A stretch of 64,000 nt of DNA from Gigaspora rosea (GCA_003550325.1 QKWP01002113.1:22251-86250), one strand, 5' to 3'. Shown: positions 10,598-23,706, numbered from the stretch's first letter. Translations and numbers: made by a program. Notes: a model not told the origin generated them from the sequence alone.

Positions 10598-12327
10598 ATG
10601 GCTATTCAGAAAATTATTGGATCTCTTAGCATCACAGATTGTCTCATCTTTTTTGTCCTAATCTTTATTACCTATATTTTTAACTTTTATCATAAATACT
10701 TAACTCGTCCTAATCCACTCCCTGGCCCATTGCCTTTACCGTTCATTGGAAACCTTCATAACATCGCCTATGATTTAAAATTGTTCTATGATAATTGTAG
10801 ATCTAATTATGGTGATATTTGTGAAATAATGTTTGATGGACGCAGATGTATTATTCTCTCGCGACCAGAATATATTGAAAAATTTATGTCTCAAACATTT
10901 TTTGCAAAGTTACCATATTTTCAAGGTTTAGACGAAATTGGAATTTACGGACATGCAATCGCTTTCAATGTAGATGAAAATAGCTGGAAGTATAATAAGC
11001 ACTTCTTTACTCAGGCATTATTGCCACCTAGAGTTATAGATACCTTTGTAAAGTCTACAAATAAATTGTTTGAAGAATTGAGCGGATACTGGAAATCTCT
11101 TGGAAATCAAAATTCTTCAAATAATAATAACGATAATTGGATTTTAGAAATTGATTTTTCTAGATGGTTTCATGCGTTTACAAATGATTTTATTTCAATG
11201 GTAGCTACTGGAGAACGTACATATTCAATTGCTTCCTACTATAATGTGCAAAGCAGCGTCAAGTCTGAACATCCTGATGCACTGGTTGAAGACGGAGATA
11301 AGTTCGTCAGAGCAATATTAAAATACGTTGAAAGTCTTAGATTCTTCATGTTTATTGGCTCATTCATGAGGCATTACGTTCCAATAATTAAAAATGTTGC
11401 AAATTCATACTTAAAAAATCGCGATGTTTTATATGAAAAATTCGACCACATAATCAGAAAAAGAAGAAAGGAGATTGAAGAAATGCCAATGGTTACAGAA
11501 ATGAAAGTTGATATACTGACTTCATTAATCATTGCAAACACTGAAAAAGATACTGCTAATGTAAAAACATTAGGCGATGAGACGGTTAAACCTATGGTCG
11601 ATGAAGAGATTAGATGTAATTTGATAGAAGCTATAGCTGCTGGAACAGATACTGTAAGTAATAATTGCATTGATATATATTTGTTATCACTTCCTGTTTA
11701 TTATTTATTGTTATTTACTTATAATTTTCTTATGATTGTCTCATTTAGACTGCCAACATAATATGCTATATAAACTATTGCCTTTGTAAGCATCCAAATG
11801 TAAAACAAAAAATGATTTCAGAAATTGACTCAGTCTTCTCAAAATCTCCTAATAAATGCTATCTTGAAAGTGATGATCTCTCAAAATTAAAATATTGTAA
11901 AGCAATAATCAAAGAAGCTTATCGTTTGTTTCCGGTTTTATCTTTTGTATCTCGCTACATTAAGGAAGAGTATGAAGTTGCAGGATATAAATGGGCTGCT
12001 GGTACATTGTTTCACTTAAATATTACGGGGGTACATCGTCACCCTGATGTTTGGCCTAATCCTGAAATTTTCGATCCGGATAGGTTTTATAATAGTGATA
12101 AGGTTGATAAATCTGAAAATAAATACTCATTGATAATTTTTGGTGGTGGTTCACGACTATGCCCTGGAAGGAAGTTGGCAATGCGTGAAGTACTTTTATT
12201 GATGGCATTAGTTTATAGGTATTATAATGTTGAGTTAGTGAATGTTCATGAACCATTAAAAATTGTTTCCTCAACAACAAACAATCTACAAAATTTAAAA
12301 GTTAGAATTAGTCCTCGAATAATTTAG
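10598..12327 (+). CDS. Cytochrome P450 monooxygenase, two exons
   Basis: Exons 10598-11653 and 11749-12327 are separated by a 95-bp phase-0 intron (donor GTAAGT, acceptor TTTAG), giving 544 residues, a usual microsomal P450 length. The N-terminus has a membrane anchor (CLIFFVLIFITYIFNF) and the proline-rich hinge RPNPLPGPLPLPFIGN. The I-helix oxygen-binding motif AGTDTT is split exactly by the intron. The K-helix ExxR is EAYR, the PERF-like motif is FDPDRF and the heme loop is FGGGSRLCPGR with the axial cysteine. All hallmark motifs are present, so the gene looks functional. An asparagine-rich insert (SSNNNNDN) sits near residue 180. The start chosen is the first ATG, just ahead of the anchor. 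Reaction: NADPH-P450-reductase-dependent monooxygenation at the ER; the substrate cannot be told. Confidence 0.92.
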
Positions 12328-12329
12328 CT

Positions 12330-13190
12330 TTTAAAAGATTCTTAAATTATATAATGAATTTCATTGGCTAATTTTATATAATTAATTCCGATTTGTTAAT
12401 TAAATATATTATCTTTTTTAATATTAAACGACAAATTTGTAAATGCATATAAACTACTATATCTTTTTAAATATAAGGCAAATAAAATCTATTTTACAGT
12501 AATAACACTGGTCGGAAAGGTAAATTCGACCTGTTTTTTACATTTTTATATAAACATTGAAATTTTATAAAATTTAACTAAGGGCTTTTTTTTTTGTATT
12601 TTTTGTTAAGCGTGCTAATTTTGATTTATTTCTATAAGAATCTTTTACATTAAATTGTCATATGTTTTTGCAGCATGCTGATCAAAATCACTCCCACTAT
12701 ATTATTATTAGTAATAGTATTAAACACATTATATAAATATAATTTTTAAATATAATTTTTAAATAATTATATAAGTTACAAACTGAAATATTGCTGCTAA
12801 AAAATAAAGTTAACCATCTTGATTATATTGACATGTGCCAATTCATTTGCATTAGTATTATTAGGAGCATGATTCCAAATGTTAATCTTCATTTTTGTGA
12901 ATGCTAAAAGGAATTCCCACTAATACTTACGGTTTAAAATTTATCTTGAACCCATTATATAATTTAATATAAAATATATACTGTATTATAAATATTTTAA
13001 TTGAAAAATTAATTACCTTTAGTTACTAATTCTATAAATTCTTTAATTTTATTTGATGTTTCAAATATTTTCACGAGTTTTTAATGTTGGTATCGAATAC
13101 ATCAATATTTTTTACTTCATTAAAATTGTTTTATTTTGAATAATACTTATATAATATGAATATTATTTATATTAGTAAATAATATAAATT
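12330..13190. other. AT-rich 3' flank of the P450 gene
   Basis: No supported gene or repeat; mostly A/T runs. Confidence 0.4.
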
Positions 13191-13194
13191 ATTA

Positions 13195-14122
13195 TTGTCC
13201 AGTGCAAAAAGATAGATACCTCAAAAATGTAACTAAAAAGTAACTATTAGAAAAAGTTTTTAAAATATTAATAATATAAGTTAAATAATTATAATTTAAT
13301 TTATTTTTTTTATAAATTTTATTATTTTATAATTCTTTTATACAAAAATAGATGGGAGCTAATGTTTTAGTATAAGAGATTATAAAAATATTATTTTTAA
13401 AAGTAATTTGAATTTAATTAATATTTCCATCAATTTGTAAATTTAGAGGTTGCAATTAAGTAAATACTTAGCTAAAGATAGAATAAAATTATATTTAAAA
13501 TTTTATAAAAAAATAATCATTAGATAAAAAGTTATTAAATTTTAAATTCTAAAAATTTTTATAAAAAATATATAATTTACTATATAATTTAGGATTTTGA
13601 TAAATTTGGCAGGTTGCGATATCGCAGGTTAATATTAATTAAAATGATTATTAGTTAGGGTTAGAGTCCGGACTAGTATTAATATTAGGTTAGAGGGTGC
13701 ATATATATGCAAAATTAAGTGCTAAATACTTTTAATTAGAAGCACAAGACTAGTTTACTTAATGAAATTTCAAGTTATTTGATTTTTTTTGTAATTTTTC
13801 CTAATTTTTCATTCAGTTTGTTACACAAGATCCTATGATCTAATTGGCCAATCATATTAACCTGCGATATAGCAACCTGCGATATTTAACAACCTCCTTA
13901 AATAATTTATATATAGTTTACTATAACTAAAATATAGTAAAACCTAAACCTAAAAATTAGTATTAATCAAAAATTTTTTTATATAAAAATAGATAAATAA
14001 ATTAAGTTAAAATCTTCCCCTTAACCTAAAAAAAAAATTAAATTAAAACACTTCAACCTATATTAATAAAAAATTTTTTTATTAATTTTAATTTGAGGTA
14101 ACTATCTTTTTGCACCAGACTA
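13195..14122. mobile_element. Tc1/mariner-like non-autonomous element with TA flanks
   Basis: The left end (TTGTCCAGTGCAAAAAGATAG, then ATACCTCAAA) matches the inverted right end with GTCTGGTGCAAAAAGATAG then TTACCTCAAA, about 30 bp with few mismatches. TA flanks both ends. The 928-bp interior has no open frame and contains a second inserted element. Superfamily is inferred from the TA duplication only. Confidence 0.55.
13610..13897. mobile_element. Nested element with ATATCGCAGGTT word ends
   Basis: The left end CAGGTTGCGATATCGCAGGT is matched by the inverted right end with CAGGTTGCTATATCGCAGGT, about 24 of 26 bases over the full match. On the right a second copy of the ATATCGCAGGTT word lies farther out. 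It sits inside the TA-flanked element at 13195-14122. No clear target duplication. Confidence 0.5.
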
Positions 14123-15509
14123 TAATACATTATAGTAAATTAATTAAATAACCTACTGATTAAAATATATTTGATATATTTTATATATATTGAAATGCCT
14201 CTCACATAATAAAAAATTATGAAGATATTGACCAAGATCTTTATAAATAAAATTAATTATATTTATTTTTTTATCTATAAATATAGAAAAGCTTTTCTTG
14301 TGCACCTGCACTATAGTCACCACCCTTGAATTTTTTTAAAATTAGATTAAGTATTTAACAATATTCAATTTTGACATGCACATCTTTACTTTACATAACT
14401 GTGTTATATTATCCATTTGTTGCTAAAATAATTATATTACTCTATAATTTTTATATATATTATCTCATTTTTTATTTATTTTGCATAGATCGACAAAGCA
14501 ATTTCCTTGCAAAACCAAAAAAAGAAGAATTCTTATTCACCATTTTTTAATATATATTCTATTGCTATTGCAATTATTATATTATATTGCTTATACTACT
14601 GCTATTTTGCAGATTTTATAAAAGATTCTAATGCATTGCATTAGGATGAATACAACCACATGTGTTTTATCCAAAAGAGAGGTAAAAGGCCTTCTTTAGT
14701 GCTTCAAAAGTGCTCTTCATAGATTTATTTAGTTACCTTTTTGAAATATTTAAAATATTTATTTTTTTTGCATCAAATTTTTACCGGGTTAATGAAATAA
14801 TAATTTCAGATCATCAAAGACTATATATAACAAAAAAAATCATATCGAAAATTTGACAATCACTTCCAAATCTATTTTAAACATATCATAGCTTATAAAA
14901 TATTGTGCAGCAATCGAACTGACAAATCAGCAGAGATATGCCATAGTTATTAATTCTAATAAATCATAATGATCTAATATTATGTAAAATTGGATTTGAA
15001 TAATTTAATTACCTGCTTATTTTAGAAATCATGATGTAATTGTTAACAATGTCTTTATAGTCAATCAAATATTGAATATAGCTGCTTGATATGTAGTATT
15101 GAGGCAGCTTTTATCTCAAATTGATTTACCCAATTGAACATGTGACAAGCCCAGTACAGTTACATGTTTGATTAATCAATCAATTCACAATCAGTAATGT
15201 ATATAGTAATTAAAGATAATCTAGTATCATTAGCAAGTATGTAATAATTGAGTATATAAGATAATAGAATTATAGTATTTTAATAAGCATAAGAAGTTAA
15301 CATAAGTTAATTTTTTCAAAATGATATGCTATTTTGGTTGGCCTGCTATTATAAATTGTGACCTAATGCAACATTGCTTTTATTGACCACAGGCATAAAT
15401 TATAACCTATTAAGAAAACAGGCACATATATATAGACAGCTTGTCACAATGACAATAGTTTTTTTTTATAAAAAAAATAAAAAAAAACAATGCTCAGTTG
15501 CTCGATAGC
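14123..15509. other. Gene-free AT-rich stretch with one dispersed repeat fragment
   Basis: Around 15075-15200 a fragment with AGTATTGAGGCAGCTTTTAT is a diverged copy of the repeat at 35910-36450. Otherwise nothing supported. Confidence 0.4.
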
Positions 15510-15664
15510 ATATGAACTAGGGATGTTATCCTGCTTGCCGAAACTCAGTTCAACCCTGCTTGGAACCGAACCCAATGGAACTCAAGTTTTTGCGGTCACA
15601 TGATTTTTATTATTAAATCATGCTCCAAACGAATTTAATAGATCAGTTGAGCAATATTAATTTA

Positions 15665-16155
15665 GACTATCATTATGACGAATAAATAATTACTATCTCT
15701 TTTTTAATTTAATATGCCGTGATACTATCTTATGATGAACAAAATCAATTGTCTTTGACTTTTTTTTTAATTTAATGTGGCGTGATATGACGAATAAAAA
15801 ATTCTATTTTATAACGAACAAAAATCAATTTTCCTTTGACTTTTTTTTTTATTTAATATGGCGTGAAATGACGAATAAAAAAATTACAAAAATCAATTTT
15901 CTTTGACTCTTTTTTTTTTTAATTTAATGTGGCGTGATATGACGAATATAAAATTCTATATTATAACGAACAAAATCAATTTTTCTTTGATCTTTTTTTT
16001 TAATATGGCATGAAATGATGAATAAAAATTACCATCTTATAACGAACAAAAATCAACTTTCTTTGACTTTTTTAATTTAATGTGGCATGATATGGCGAAT
16101 AAAAATTACTTTCTTATAACGAACAAAAATCAATTTTCTTTGACTTCTTTTTTTA
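15665..16155. repeat. Tandem repeat, about 75-bp period, six units
   Basis: Each unit has AATTTAATGTGGCGTGATA, then TGACGAATAAAAA, TATAACGAACAAAAATCAA and TTTCTTTGACTT followed by a T run. Units vary by small indels. The array ends directly before the transposase-like frame and so occupies its promoter region. Confidence 0.8.
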
Positions 16156-16176
16156 ATTAAAAGTTAATTTAATATT

Positions 16177-16500
16177 ATGACACTTAATCATTTTAATTTT
16201 TTTTTAATTAATAATAATATAAATATGCAATTTCTTTTTGCTTTTATATATTTTTTTTTATTTGAATTTCACTATTCGATGGACGAAGACAATACATTTG
16301 AAGAACTTATTGATTCAATTGAAACTACCTTTTCAGGTTCAATATCTCAAAATGCACTTGAACCTGGAACACTTATAATAACAAACCATCCTCCAAAGCG
16401 AGTAAAAAAGGACCCTTTCTGGAATGAACTTACTGAAGTCGGTAATAAACGACATTACAACCTTTGCAATAAAGCATACCGAGCAAAGAAATGTTTTTGA
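16177..16500 (+). pseudogene. hAT transposase N-terminal fragment with BED-finger-like region
   Basis: A 107-codon frame lies inside the 8-bp-flanked hAT element. A likelier start than the first ATG is the one at MDEDNTFEELIDS, because the residues before it are encoded by T-rich repeat-like DNA. The C-terminal half, PFWNELTEVGNKRHYNLCNK, resembles a BED zinc finger (W...F, then CxxC). The expected first cysteine is replaced by tyrosine (RHYNLC), and the frame stops soon after. The catalytic RNase-H-like and dimerisation regions are missing. It is therefore a truncated remnant; the hAT assignment rests mostly on the element's ends. Confidence 0.55.
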
Positions 16501-17212
16501 AAGCAAAAATACAATCAACCCAATACGTAACAGGTTGTCTGAAGAAAATGCCTCTGCAAGTCTCTGCTTAAAAACCTGCTATGAAGCGGGATATTATTGA
16601 CTGAAATGAAGATTAATAAATTGGATAAAAAATAACAGCAAATAGATGCAATAACATTATAATGCAAAGATTTATATATTTTAAATGTATTTGCTTTAAT
16701 AAAAAGTAATAGCGATATGATCGCCAAAAGAAAAAAAAGCAGGTATAGCGATAGCAGGTTTTATTAAACTGCTTATGCAAGCATAATTATTAATGCATTT
16801 ATATAAACTGAGTTCAAAAAATCAGTTTTTATTTAAATGTGCTCCGAACAGAGTTCCAACTGGTTTTAAGCACAAGCTAACCGGTTGGAGCAGGATAACA
16901 TCCCTAATATGAACAATACTCTTATATTTTTCATAATAATATACTCATAAATAGAAGACAAAAAATATACATAACAATATAAATTTTCACAAATATATGA
17001 TAATATGTGCTAAAATAAGATGCTATGAATAAAGTCATGAGGCATCCATTTGTCATAAAATCACAACTTACATCTATGAGCATTTCATGAGTATGAGGTA
17101 TTGTGTAGTAAGATGTATAATGTATATTTTGGTAATTTTTTGAAAGTCGATTGAATGATGTCAATAAGTAGTTTTTATAAGTATAATGTATTGTAGAATG
17201 GGTACTATTTAG

Positions 17213-17508
17213 TAGGTTCCACAATTTGATTTGATTTGATTTGATTTGATCAAATATTTGAATTCAAATCAAATTCAAATACAGAATTTTCAAATCAAAT
17301 CAAATTCAAATTAATAAATATTTGATTTGATTTGATCAAATATTTAAAACATTTGATAATTTATAAATAAAATTTTAAAAAATTTCAAATCAAATCAAAT
17401 TCAAATACAAAATTTTTAATTCAAATCAAATTCAAATCAAGGCTTATTTGATTTGATCAAATTCAAATATGCTTAATATTTGATTTGATTTGAGTTTGAG
17501 GAACTCTA
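17213..17508. mobile_element. 296-bp hAT-like MITE made of TTTGATTTGA words
   Basis: The 8-bp direct repeat CTATTTAG at 17205-17212 and 17509-17516 bounds it. Ends read TAGGTTCC and, inverted, TAGAGTTCC. Almost all the interior is variants of TTTGATTTGA and its complement, including several TTTGATCAAA palindromes. It can fold back on itself and codes for nothing. Confidence 0.85.
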
Positions 17509-17519
17509 CTATTTAGTAA

Positions 17520-20500
17520 TGAAATTATGAGGTTATAGAAGATACTATTTAAAAGAAGAAAGTGGGCAATTTGTTTCCTCTCTTTTGTTTTTGCTACGAG
17601 CTTAACACAAGTCTAGCTTTTCAATAAATCCACTTACCTATTGCGAGAAGATAGTTTGGGTGTTGGGTATTAAGGAATTGTAGATATAGTTGATAAACTG
17701 GTTAAACAACCCAAATATCACAGTTTGGTACTTTGATAGTCTGACTATTCAGCTCAGATATTGAAGAAAGCAAGGAACCATATGAGCAGTGAGAAAAAAT
17801 TCCAAATAGTGTTTTCATTCTTGCATAAGTGATTGAGTGACAAAATTCTATTGCCAAAAATAATCAGAAATCATTCATTTTTTGGTTAAAAGTTAACTTT
17901 TGAGATTAGAGCAAGGGTGAGCATTTAGACAAATTAATAAGATTATTAAATATAGCAAAATTTTGCAAGAAATTATTTTTTGTTAAGATGCAGAAAGCAG
18001 TTTTATAAACCAAATTTTGTGTTATGGATAATTTTTGAAAAAGTTAGCTATTTTATTTTGCATTCACATTACATCTAATTCTGTGCTGTAATTAGTTTAA
18101 AATCTTGTGTCAACAGAATTTTATATGATTGCTATGTATATATAATTCTGCAAATAATTTTAAACCAAATATAAAAAAAAATACACTTTATAAACTTCTA
18201 TACATAATATACACAGCACAAGATAAACAAATAAACATTTTTACACATATACAAGTTTATTACAAAACCTAGTGATAAAGTTATTAAATATGCAAATCTA
18301 GTTATATTATAACTTTAATATTAATATATAAGAGCAACATTATATATAAAATTGTCTAAAAAACAATTTTACTTAAAGTTATACTATAGATAAAATTTTA
18401 TTAACCTTTAATTTTATGTTAGTATATTTTTGACTATAATAACTATCTTTTGCTTCTTAAGTAAACTTGTTTAGCAGATCAAATTATACTACAATAGTAT
18501 TAGATTTGTAATTTTTAAACATTTTACTAGTACAAAAATTCAATTAATTAATTTTTTCAATTTTTTAAAAAAAAATTTTATTGGTTAAAATTAGAGTGCA
18601 CTAAGGATCTGAAATCTATGTACTCAAAAATCTGTGCCAGATTATATTGATTATTGTGATATAGATTTTCTAGTCTACAAATTAACTTTCAAAGATCAAG
18701 TGTAACATAAATAATCAGAAAATTTTAAACCAAATATTCAGTTTGTTAAAAATTGCTTATTTTTTGAAATTTCTATAAGAACCACTTTTAGTGCACTAAC
18801 AAAAAGTTTCATTGGGCAGTTTTACTATATAAACTTTCTATTTGATACATAACTCTAGCTCTAACTCTAATTTAATTAAACTTTAAAGAATTTTGCTATC
18901 CCATAAACCTGGCACAGATTTCTTGTATATGAAATATACATAAATAGATTAGGCATTAGTTTGCTTATTTTGGGGTTATCTAAAGCCATGTACTCATGTA
19001 ATCAATTATATAGATCAATAATTGCAATGTGATTATTGAAAATTTAAGAAATTCAAATTATTTTATAACTTTTAGCAACAATATCTTAGCATTTACCCAA
19101 AAGAATTTGATGATTTTTTTTATTCTAATTCTATAGAAATGAAGAATTAAATAAAAAAAAAACATTAAACTTTGTAGGTTAATTGTTAAGAAAACTTTGC
19201 TCTAAGTTTTTTAAATAATTTAATTGCCAATTCGGATATGATCAGCAATATTTTTATATTTGAATTGTGGCAAAACAAATATATAAACGAAATAGTACAA
19301 AATCTAAAAAAGGCCTGTATATATAAAATTTTTATATGATTTAAAGAATTTTAAAGACGTTTTTACTCATATCTTCTTATCTACAGGTCCGATTTTAATA
19401 AAATTTTACTAGTAGATGTGCAAGAACCTGCTTTACAACTTTACTTATATCAAAAATATTATTTATTTAGTACAAAAAAAACTTTTCATAAGGGTTATAA
19501 TCAAATTTACTAATATATTGTTTATATATTTGTTTATTTCCAATTTCATATATAGTAATAATATAGCTATAGTGCTGATCTTATCCAGATTGGTAATTAA
19601 ACACCTATTAATAGCTATAGCAAAATTTTTTAAAACTTTGAACAAGATATCTTGACCTGTAGTATAGATTCTTTTTTCTAGTACAACTCTGGCAGCCAAG
19701 TTGGCGAACCCCTTCTCTAAGAGTCTTTTTATCTAGTTTTCTAGCTCTGAAGTAGAACACTACTCCTATTGTGTATCTTCGTAATAATAAAAAAATATTT
19801 AATATAAAATCTGAGCAAAAATAATTTGTATGCATTATGCAAAAAGGTATAATAATCTATATTCTTACTAGAAAATTTTAATCTTTATTGAATTTAGTAA
19901 TCTTGTAATTTTTATAAATTCTGTTTGGAGAATATCTAAAGTGAATATAATGTACAAATATTGTGGGGTGCTACTAGCATTCTTTTTAAAAATACAAAGT
20001 GCCATAATATATAAAACTTGATTTTTAAAATTCTACTATTTAACTTACTATTTTAGTAATGATAAAAGGTTAAATTATTTTGTATTAGAATTATGTAATT
20101 TCTATTATAATTACCATAAAAAATTCTATTAAAACCTACTTAAGGGTAGAGGATACAATTTTAAAATTATATATAAACTTAATGGTAACTTTTTTTTTAT
20201 ATTTAATTTTATAAAAAATTATATCAAATAAACTAAGTATAACTTTAAAAAAAGTTTGTAAAACAGGTTTTTCTGATTCTAATCATAGTAAAATTATTAA
20301 AATTGGTTAAAAATTCAGTAAAATATAAATTTTTAAAGATTGGATATTAAAATTTAGTAATAAAACCAACTTATAAATTTGCACAAATTGACCAATTAGA
20401 ATTATTAATTTTGTGCAACCCAGAAAAATTTGAGCCAACCCAGAAAAACTTTGTGATATATACAACTATATTTTTTATAATATAATGATAGCTCAAAATT

Positions 20501-20930
20501 TTATCATAATAAATAAATTGGTTTATTTATATATTGTGAAATTTTAATAAAAATTAATTGTAATTTGAAAAAGTTTATTAGTAGCATATGTTAGTTTTAT
20601 ATGAAAATTTCAAAATACTATATAAAACTATATAAAAATAGTCTACGTACCCTTTATTCTTAATGGATAATACATTTTAAAGTTGAGTTTGATCAAATTA
20701 TAATTATTGTAGTATCTATCATGAATTACTGTTAAAAAATTAATATATAAAACTTGTACACTATTCTAATAATACTAATATAGGGCTAGTGTTAAATTAA
20801 TTCATATTAGATTATTATAATTTTTATTATGTGCTACTGTTACAAACCTTGCTATTCTGGTGATACATAGAATGTAACTTACTAATACAAGTTATTAGTA
20901 TTATCTATATTTTAGTTAATTTAAATAGGA
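17520..20930. other. Long AT-rich gene-free stretch
   Basis: No gene is supported. Weak inverted similarity exists, for example AAAATCTGTGCCAG near 18628 and its complement near 18908, which may mark an old element of about 300 bp. A GCTTATTTTGGGGTT...AAAGCCATG fragment near 18963 resembles the element at 20935-21385. Confidence 0.4.
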
Positions 20931-20934
20931 CCCT

Positions 20935-21385
20935 AAAATATATATAGATAGGTCAGATATGAGTTTGCTTATTTTTGAGGTTTTTTATACAAATCTTTTC
21001 TATTTATAGTAATTTTTTGCTTAGTTTTAAGGTTTTTCTGCAAATCTTTCCTTTTTAGAGGATGGCTAAAGTCATACCCATGTGATTTTTTGAAATTTTA
21101 GTTAAAATTCATATTAGAGACTGTTTAGCATTAGGGTCAGGGTTAGAGTTAGGGCCAATATAGGTAAAATTACCTTTCCAACATTTTTTATTAATGGCCC
21201 AAGATAGATTTAGAATACTGTTTTTATGTTCTTGCTTTTTTTGTTTTTTGACTTCTTCAGGCTAATCCATGTAAACAAAATTTTGTGTCCCCATTTACAC
21301 GAAAATATTACATGTATACTTGGCTTTAGATGACCCCTTCTTTTAATACTTTTATAATTAACCTGACCTATCTATGTATATTTCG
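20935..21385. mobile_element. Inverted-repeat element with ATAGATAGGTCA ends
   Basis: The left AAATATATATAGATAGGTCA and the inverted right GAAATATACATAGATAGGTCA match. Further inward, GGCTAAAGTCATACCCATG and its inverted partner (GTCATCTAAAGCC) continue the pairing in patches. The interior includes GTTAGAGTTAGGG telomere-like words. Boundaries are approximate. Confidence 0.45.
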
Positions 21386-22373
21386 AGTTATATCTAAATT
21401 CAAAGATACAAAGTGCTCATAATTTTTTTTAAATTCCACTATAGAACTTACTATTCCAGTAACTATAATTCCTTTTAAAATTACTATAAAAAATTTTGTT
21501 ACAAACCTACTTGATAGATAATACATTTTAAAATTGAGCTTGATCAAATTAATGTAGTATTTATCATGAATTACTATAAAAAATTCTTATACAAAACTTC
21601 TTATAAAGTAAATATTAAGAATAGTAAGAATAGTAAAAGCTAAAGCAAAGTTGTATATATAATATAAATTTAGCAAAAAGATTTTTGTGCAAGTTAAAAA
21701 AATGAAATTAATTGTTAAAATATTAAATGATTTAATAAATTTTTTATTGACAATACTCAATGAATTTGCTAATTCTATAGCTATTTTTACTTATCTTTTA
21801 GACTTACAATTATAATATTTAATTAACTTTGTGAAAGATATGTTACTATAGTTTTTTATAGTATTTCTGAATTAATAAAAATTATTTGATATTTTGCTAT
21901 CACAAATTGAAGAAGATTAGAATTATTCTTCATATTTATTAAGTGTAATTTAAAAATAATTATAAATAACTATATATAGCATCTTAAAATATAAAGATTT
22001 TTTAATGTGCAAGGTTTAGTAATAAAAAAAATTAAAAACATTTAGTTGCAAAAAATTGGTCCATAGTTTTGGGTTGAATTATATTAGTTGTAAGCCAAAA
22101 TCAGCTTATTGTTAGCTGAATTAAATAATTATAAAGTTTTAAGCAGTTTAATATTTAAAAAGAATTTTGCATATATATTGCAAAGAATTTGTTTGAGTCT
22201 TTTGTTAATTTGTTTACTGTAGAATATTTTCCTTGTTTATATTGTTATAATAGTATTATTTTTTCTATTATTAGATATAGTAATTAGAATCAGCATATTC
22301 CAAGTAGAATAAAAATGTGCTATAGCAATTTGAAGTAATTTCTAGTTTTTGCACCTGGCAATCTTCTATTAGT

Positions 22374-22547
22374 GTTTGGTTTATTCACTTTTTTACCAAA
22401 CAATATATATAATCCAGTTTTGCATTAGGTGGACTGCATATAATAGGGCCACAGTCCAGTTTTCATATCTGCATTTCTCTGTTATTGTTTGTTTATTCCC
22501 TTTTCACCAAACAATATAATTAGTCCAGTATGGCACTATTGTCATTA
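22374..22547. repeat. Direct repeat of about 60 bp
   Basis: TGTTTGGTTTATTC...ACCAAACAATATA...AGTCCAGT-type sequence occurs at about 22374-22432 and again at about 22487-22540 with minor differences. Confidence 0.5.
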
Positions 22548-22564
22548 TGATGCTAACACAAGAA

Positions 22565-22706
22565 AAGGTAAAATTGGAGGTCATTGATTTTTTTTCAAAT
22601 GATCTAGATCATTTTTCAGACTAAAACTTATAATAGAATTGGGGTCATTTGAGGTCATTTGAGGTTATTTGAAGATCTTTTAAAGGTTATTTACCATCTC
22701 TAACTT
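22565..22706. repeat. GGTCATTTGAGG word island
   Basis: Repeated GGTCATTTGAGGTCATTTGA, with GATCTAGATC and GGTTATTTACCATCTCTA at the right. The right edge, inverted, reads TAGAGATGGTAAATAACC, like the ends of nearby hAT-like elements. No matching left end with an 8-bp target duplication was found, so this may be a truncated element. Confidence 0.4.
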
Positions 22707-23215
22707 GCTAGTTCTTGCACAAAGTACACCTCCAGGTGCAAGCTGTCACTTCTGGCTTTTGTCCCTGAAGGTAGTGAAAGAATAGTGAGTAAGTAGTGAT
22801 TCAATAGAGTTAGTCTAAATTTCATATATTTATTAAGTAAGAAAAAGTATATAAGACCCTTTTTTATTTCAATCAAAAAATAACTCTTGAGTAGGTTCTG
22901 AAGACCTTTGAAATAAGAGTAGAAGTGTTAACTCCAAAAAGTTTTTCTTAAACATTTGTTGCAGTAAAATCACTTATTAAATTTACCTTGTACCCAAAAA
23001 GAATATTCGTCTTTGTAATTCATTATTTGAACTCAGTTTTATTAATAACTCAGTTAGAGAAAGAAAGATCGAATTAATCACCTTTATATAAAATTATAAA
23101 CCAATTAAACCTTTGATTACCTAATTTATCAAACAATTAATCTCAATTAATATCCAATTTAACCGTGATCATGTGATAATTATTTACAAGGCCCAGATAT
23201 TAGACGCATATGTAC

Positions 23216-23706
23216 CAGGAATAGTAAATGACCCAAAATGACCCAAATGACCCAAATGACTAGTGACTGGTCATTGGGTCATTTCATATTCAAATGGCCC
23301 ATAGAAGGTCATTTAACATTTGTTAACTGATAATCTAATGCCCTTTAGCCAATCCAAATTGATTATTAGACAAAAAGTAGCTTTTATAATAATCGTAGAA
23401 GTCAAAACTTTACTATGTTAATTGGTATTTATGTCTTAAATAAAGAAGTTCTGAAGAATAATATATAAAAATTTCAAGATACAGTATATACAATTTGTTC
23501 TTCTGAACAAGTTTACTTAAGAAATAAGAGATAAAAACATTAATTAACTTAGTAAATTTTGAGCTTTTAATATTAGCTATCTGACCAATAAAATTGTTTC
23601 ATATGAAATGACCCAGATGACCAATGACCAAATGACCTAGGTCATAAAACCAAATGACTAGGTCAATTAAATTTTGAGCAAATGACCAGGTCATTTACCA
23701 TCCTTG
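23216..23706. mobile_element. 491-bp hAT-like element with AATGACC words
   Basis: The left end CAGGAATAGTAAATGACC pairs with the inverted right end CAAGGATGGTAAATGACC. Flanks ATATGTAC (23208-23215) and ATATGTTC (23707-23714) agree at seven of eight bases. Both ends are dense in AATGACC/GGTCATT, including the palindrome ATGACCTAGGTCAT; the middle is plain AT-rich DNA. Confidence 0.75.

Larger units (their letters stand above)
15518..16906 (+). mobile_element. hAT element, 1.39 kb, with 8-bp target duplication
   Basis: Direct repeats ATATGAAC at 15510-15517 and 16907-16914 bound the element. The terminal inverted repeat TAGGGATGTTATCCTGCT is perfect over 18 bp and fits the hAT end consensus (YARNG). 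Inside both ends lies an island of the word AACTCAG/GGAACC in both orientations. The element carries an upstream tandem repeat and a short transposase-like N-terminal frame, so it is a truncated hAT copy. Confidence 0.85.

Noticed and set aside
11374..11670. Minus-strand 98-codon frame
   Set aside because: It is an antisense shadow of the P450 exon.
22565..22706. Complete AATGACC-type element
   Set aside because: Only a right end is convincing; no paired left end with duplicated flank was found.
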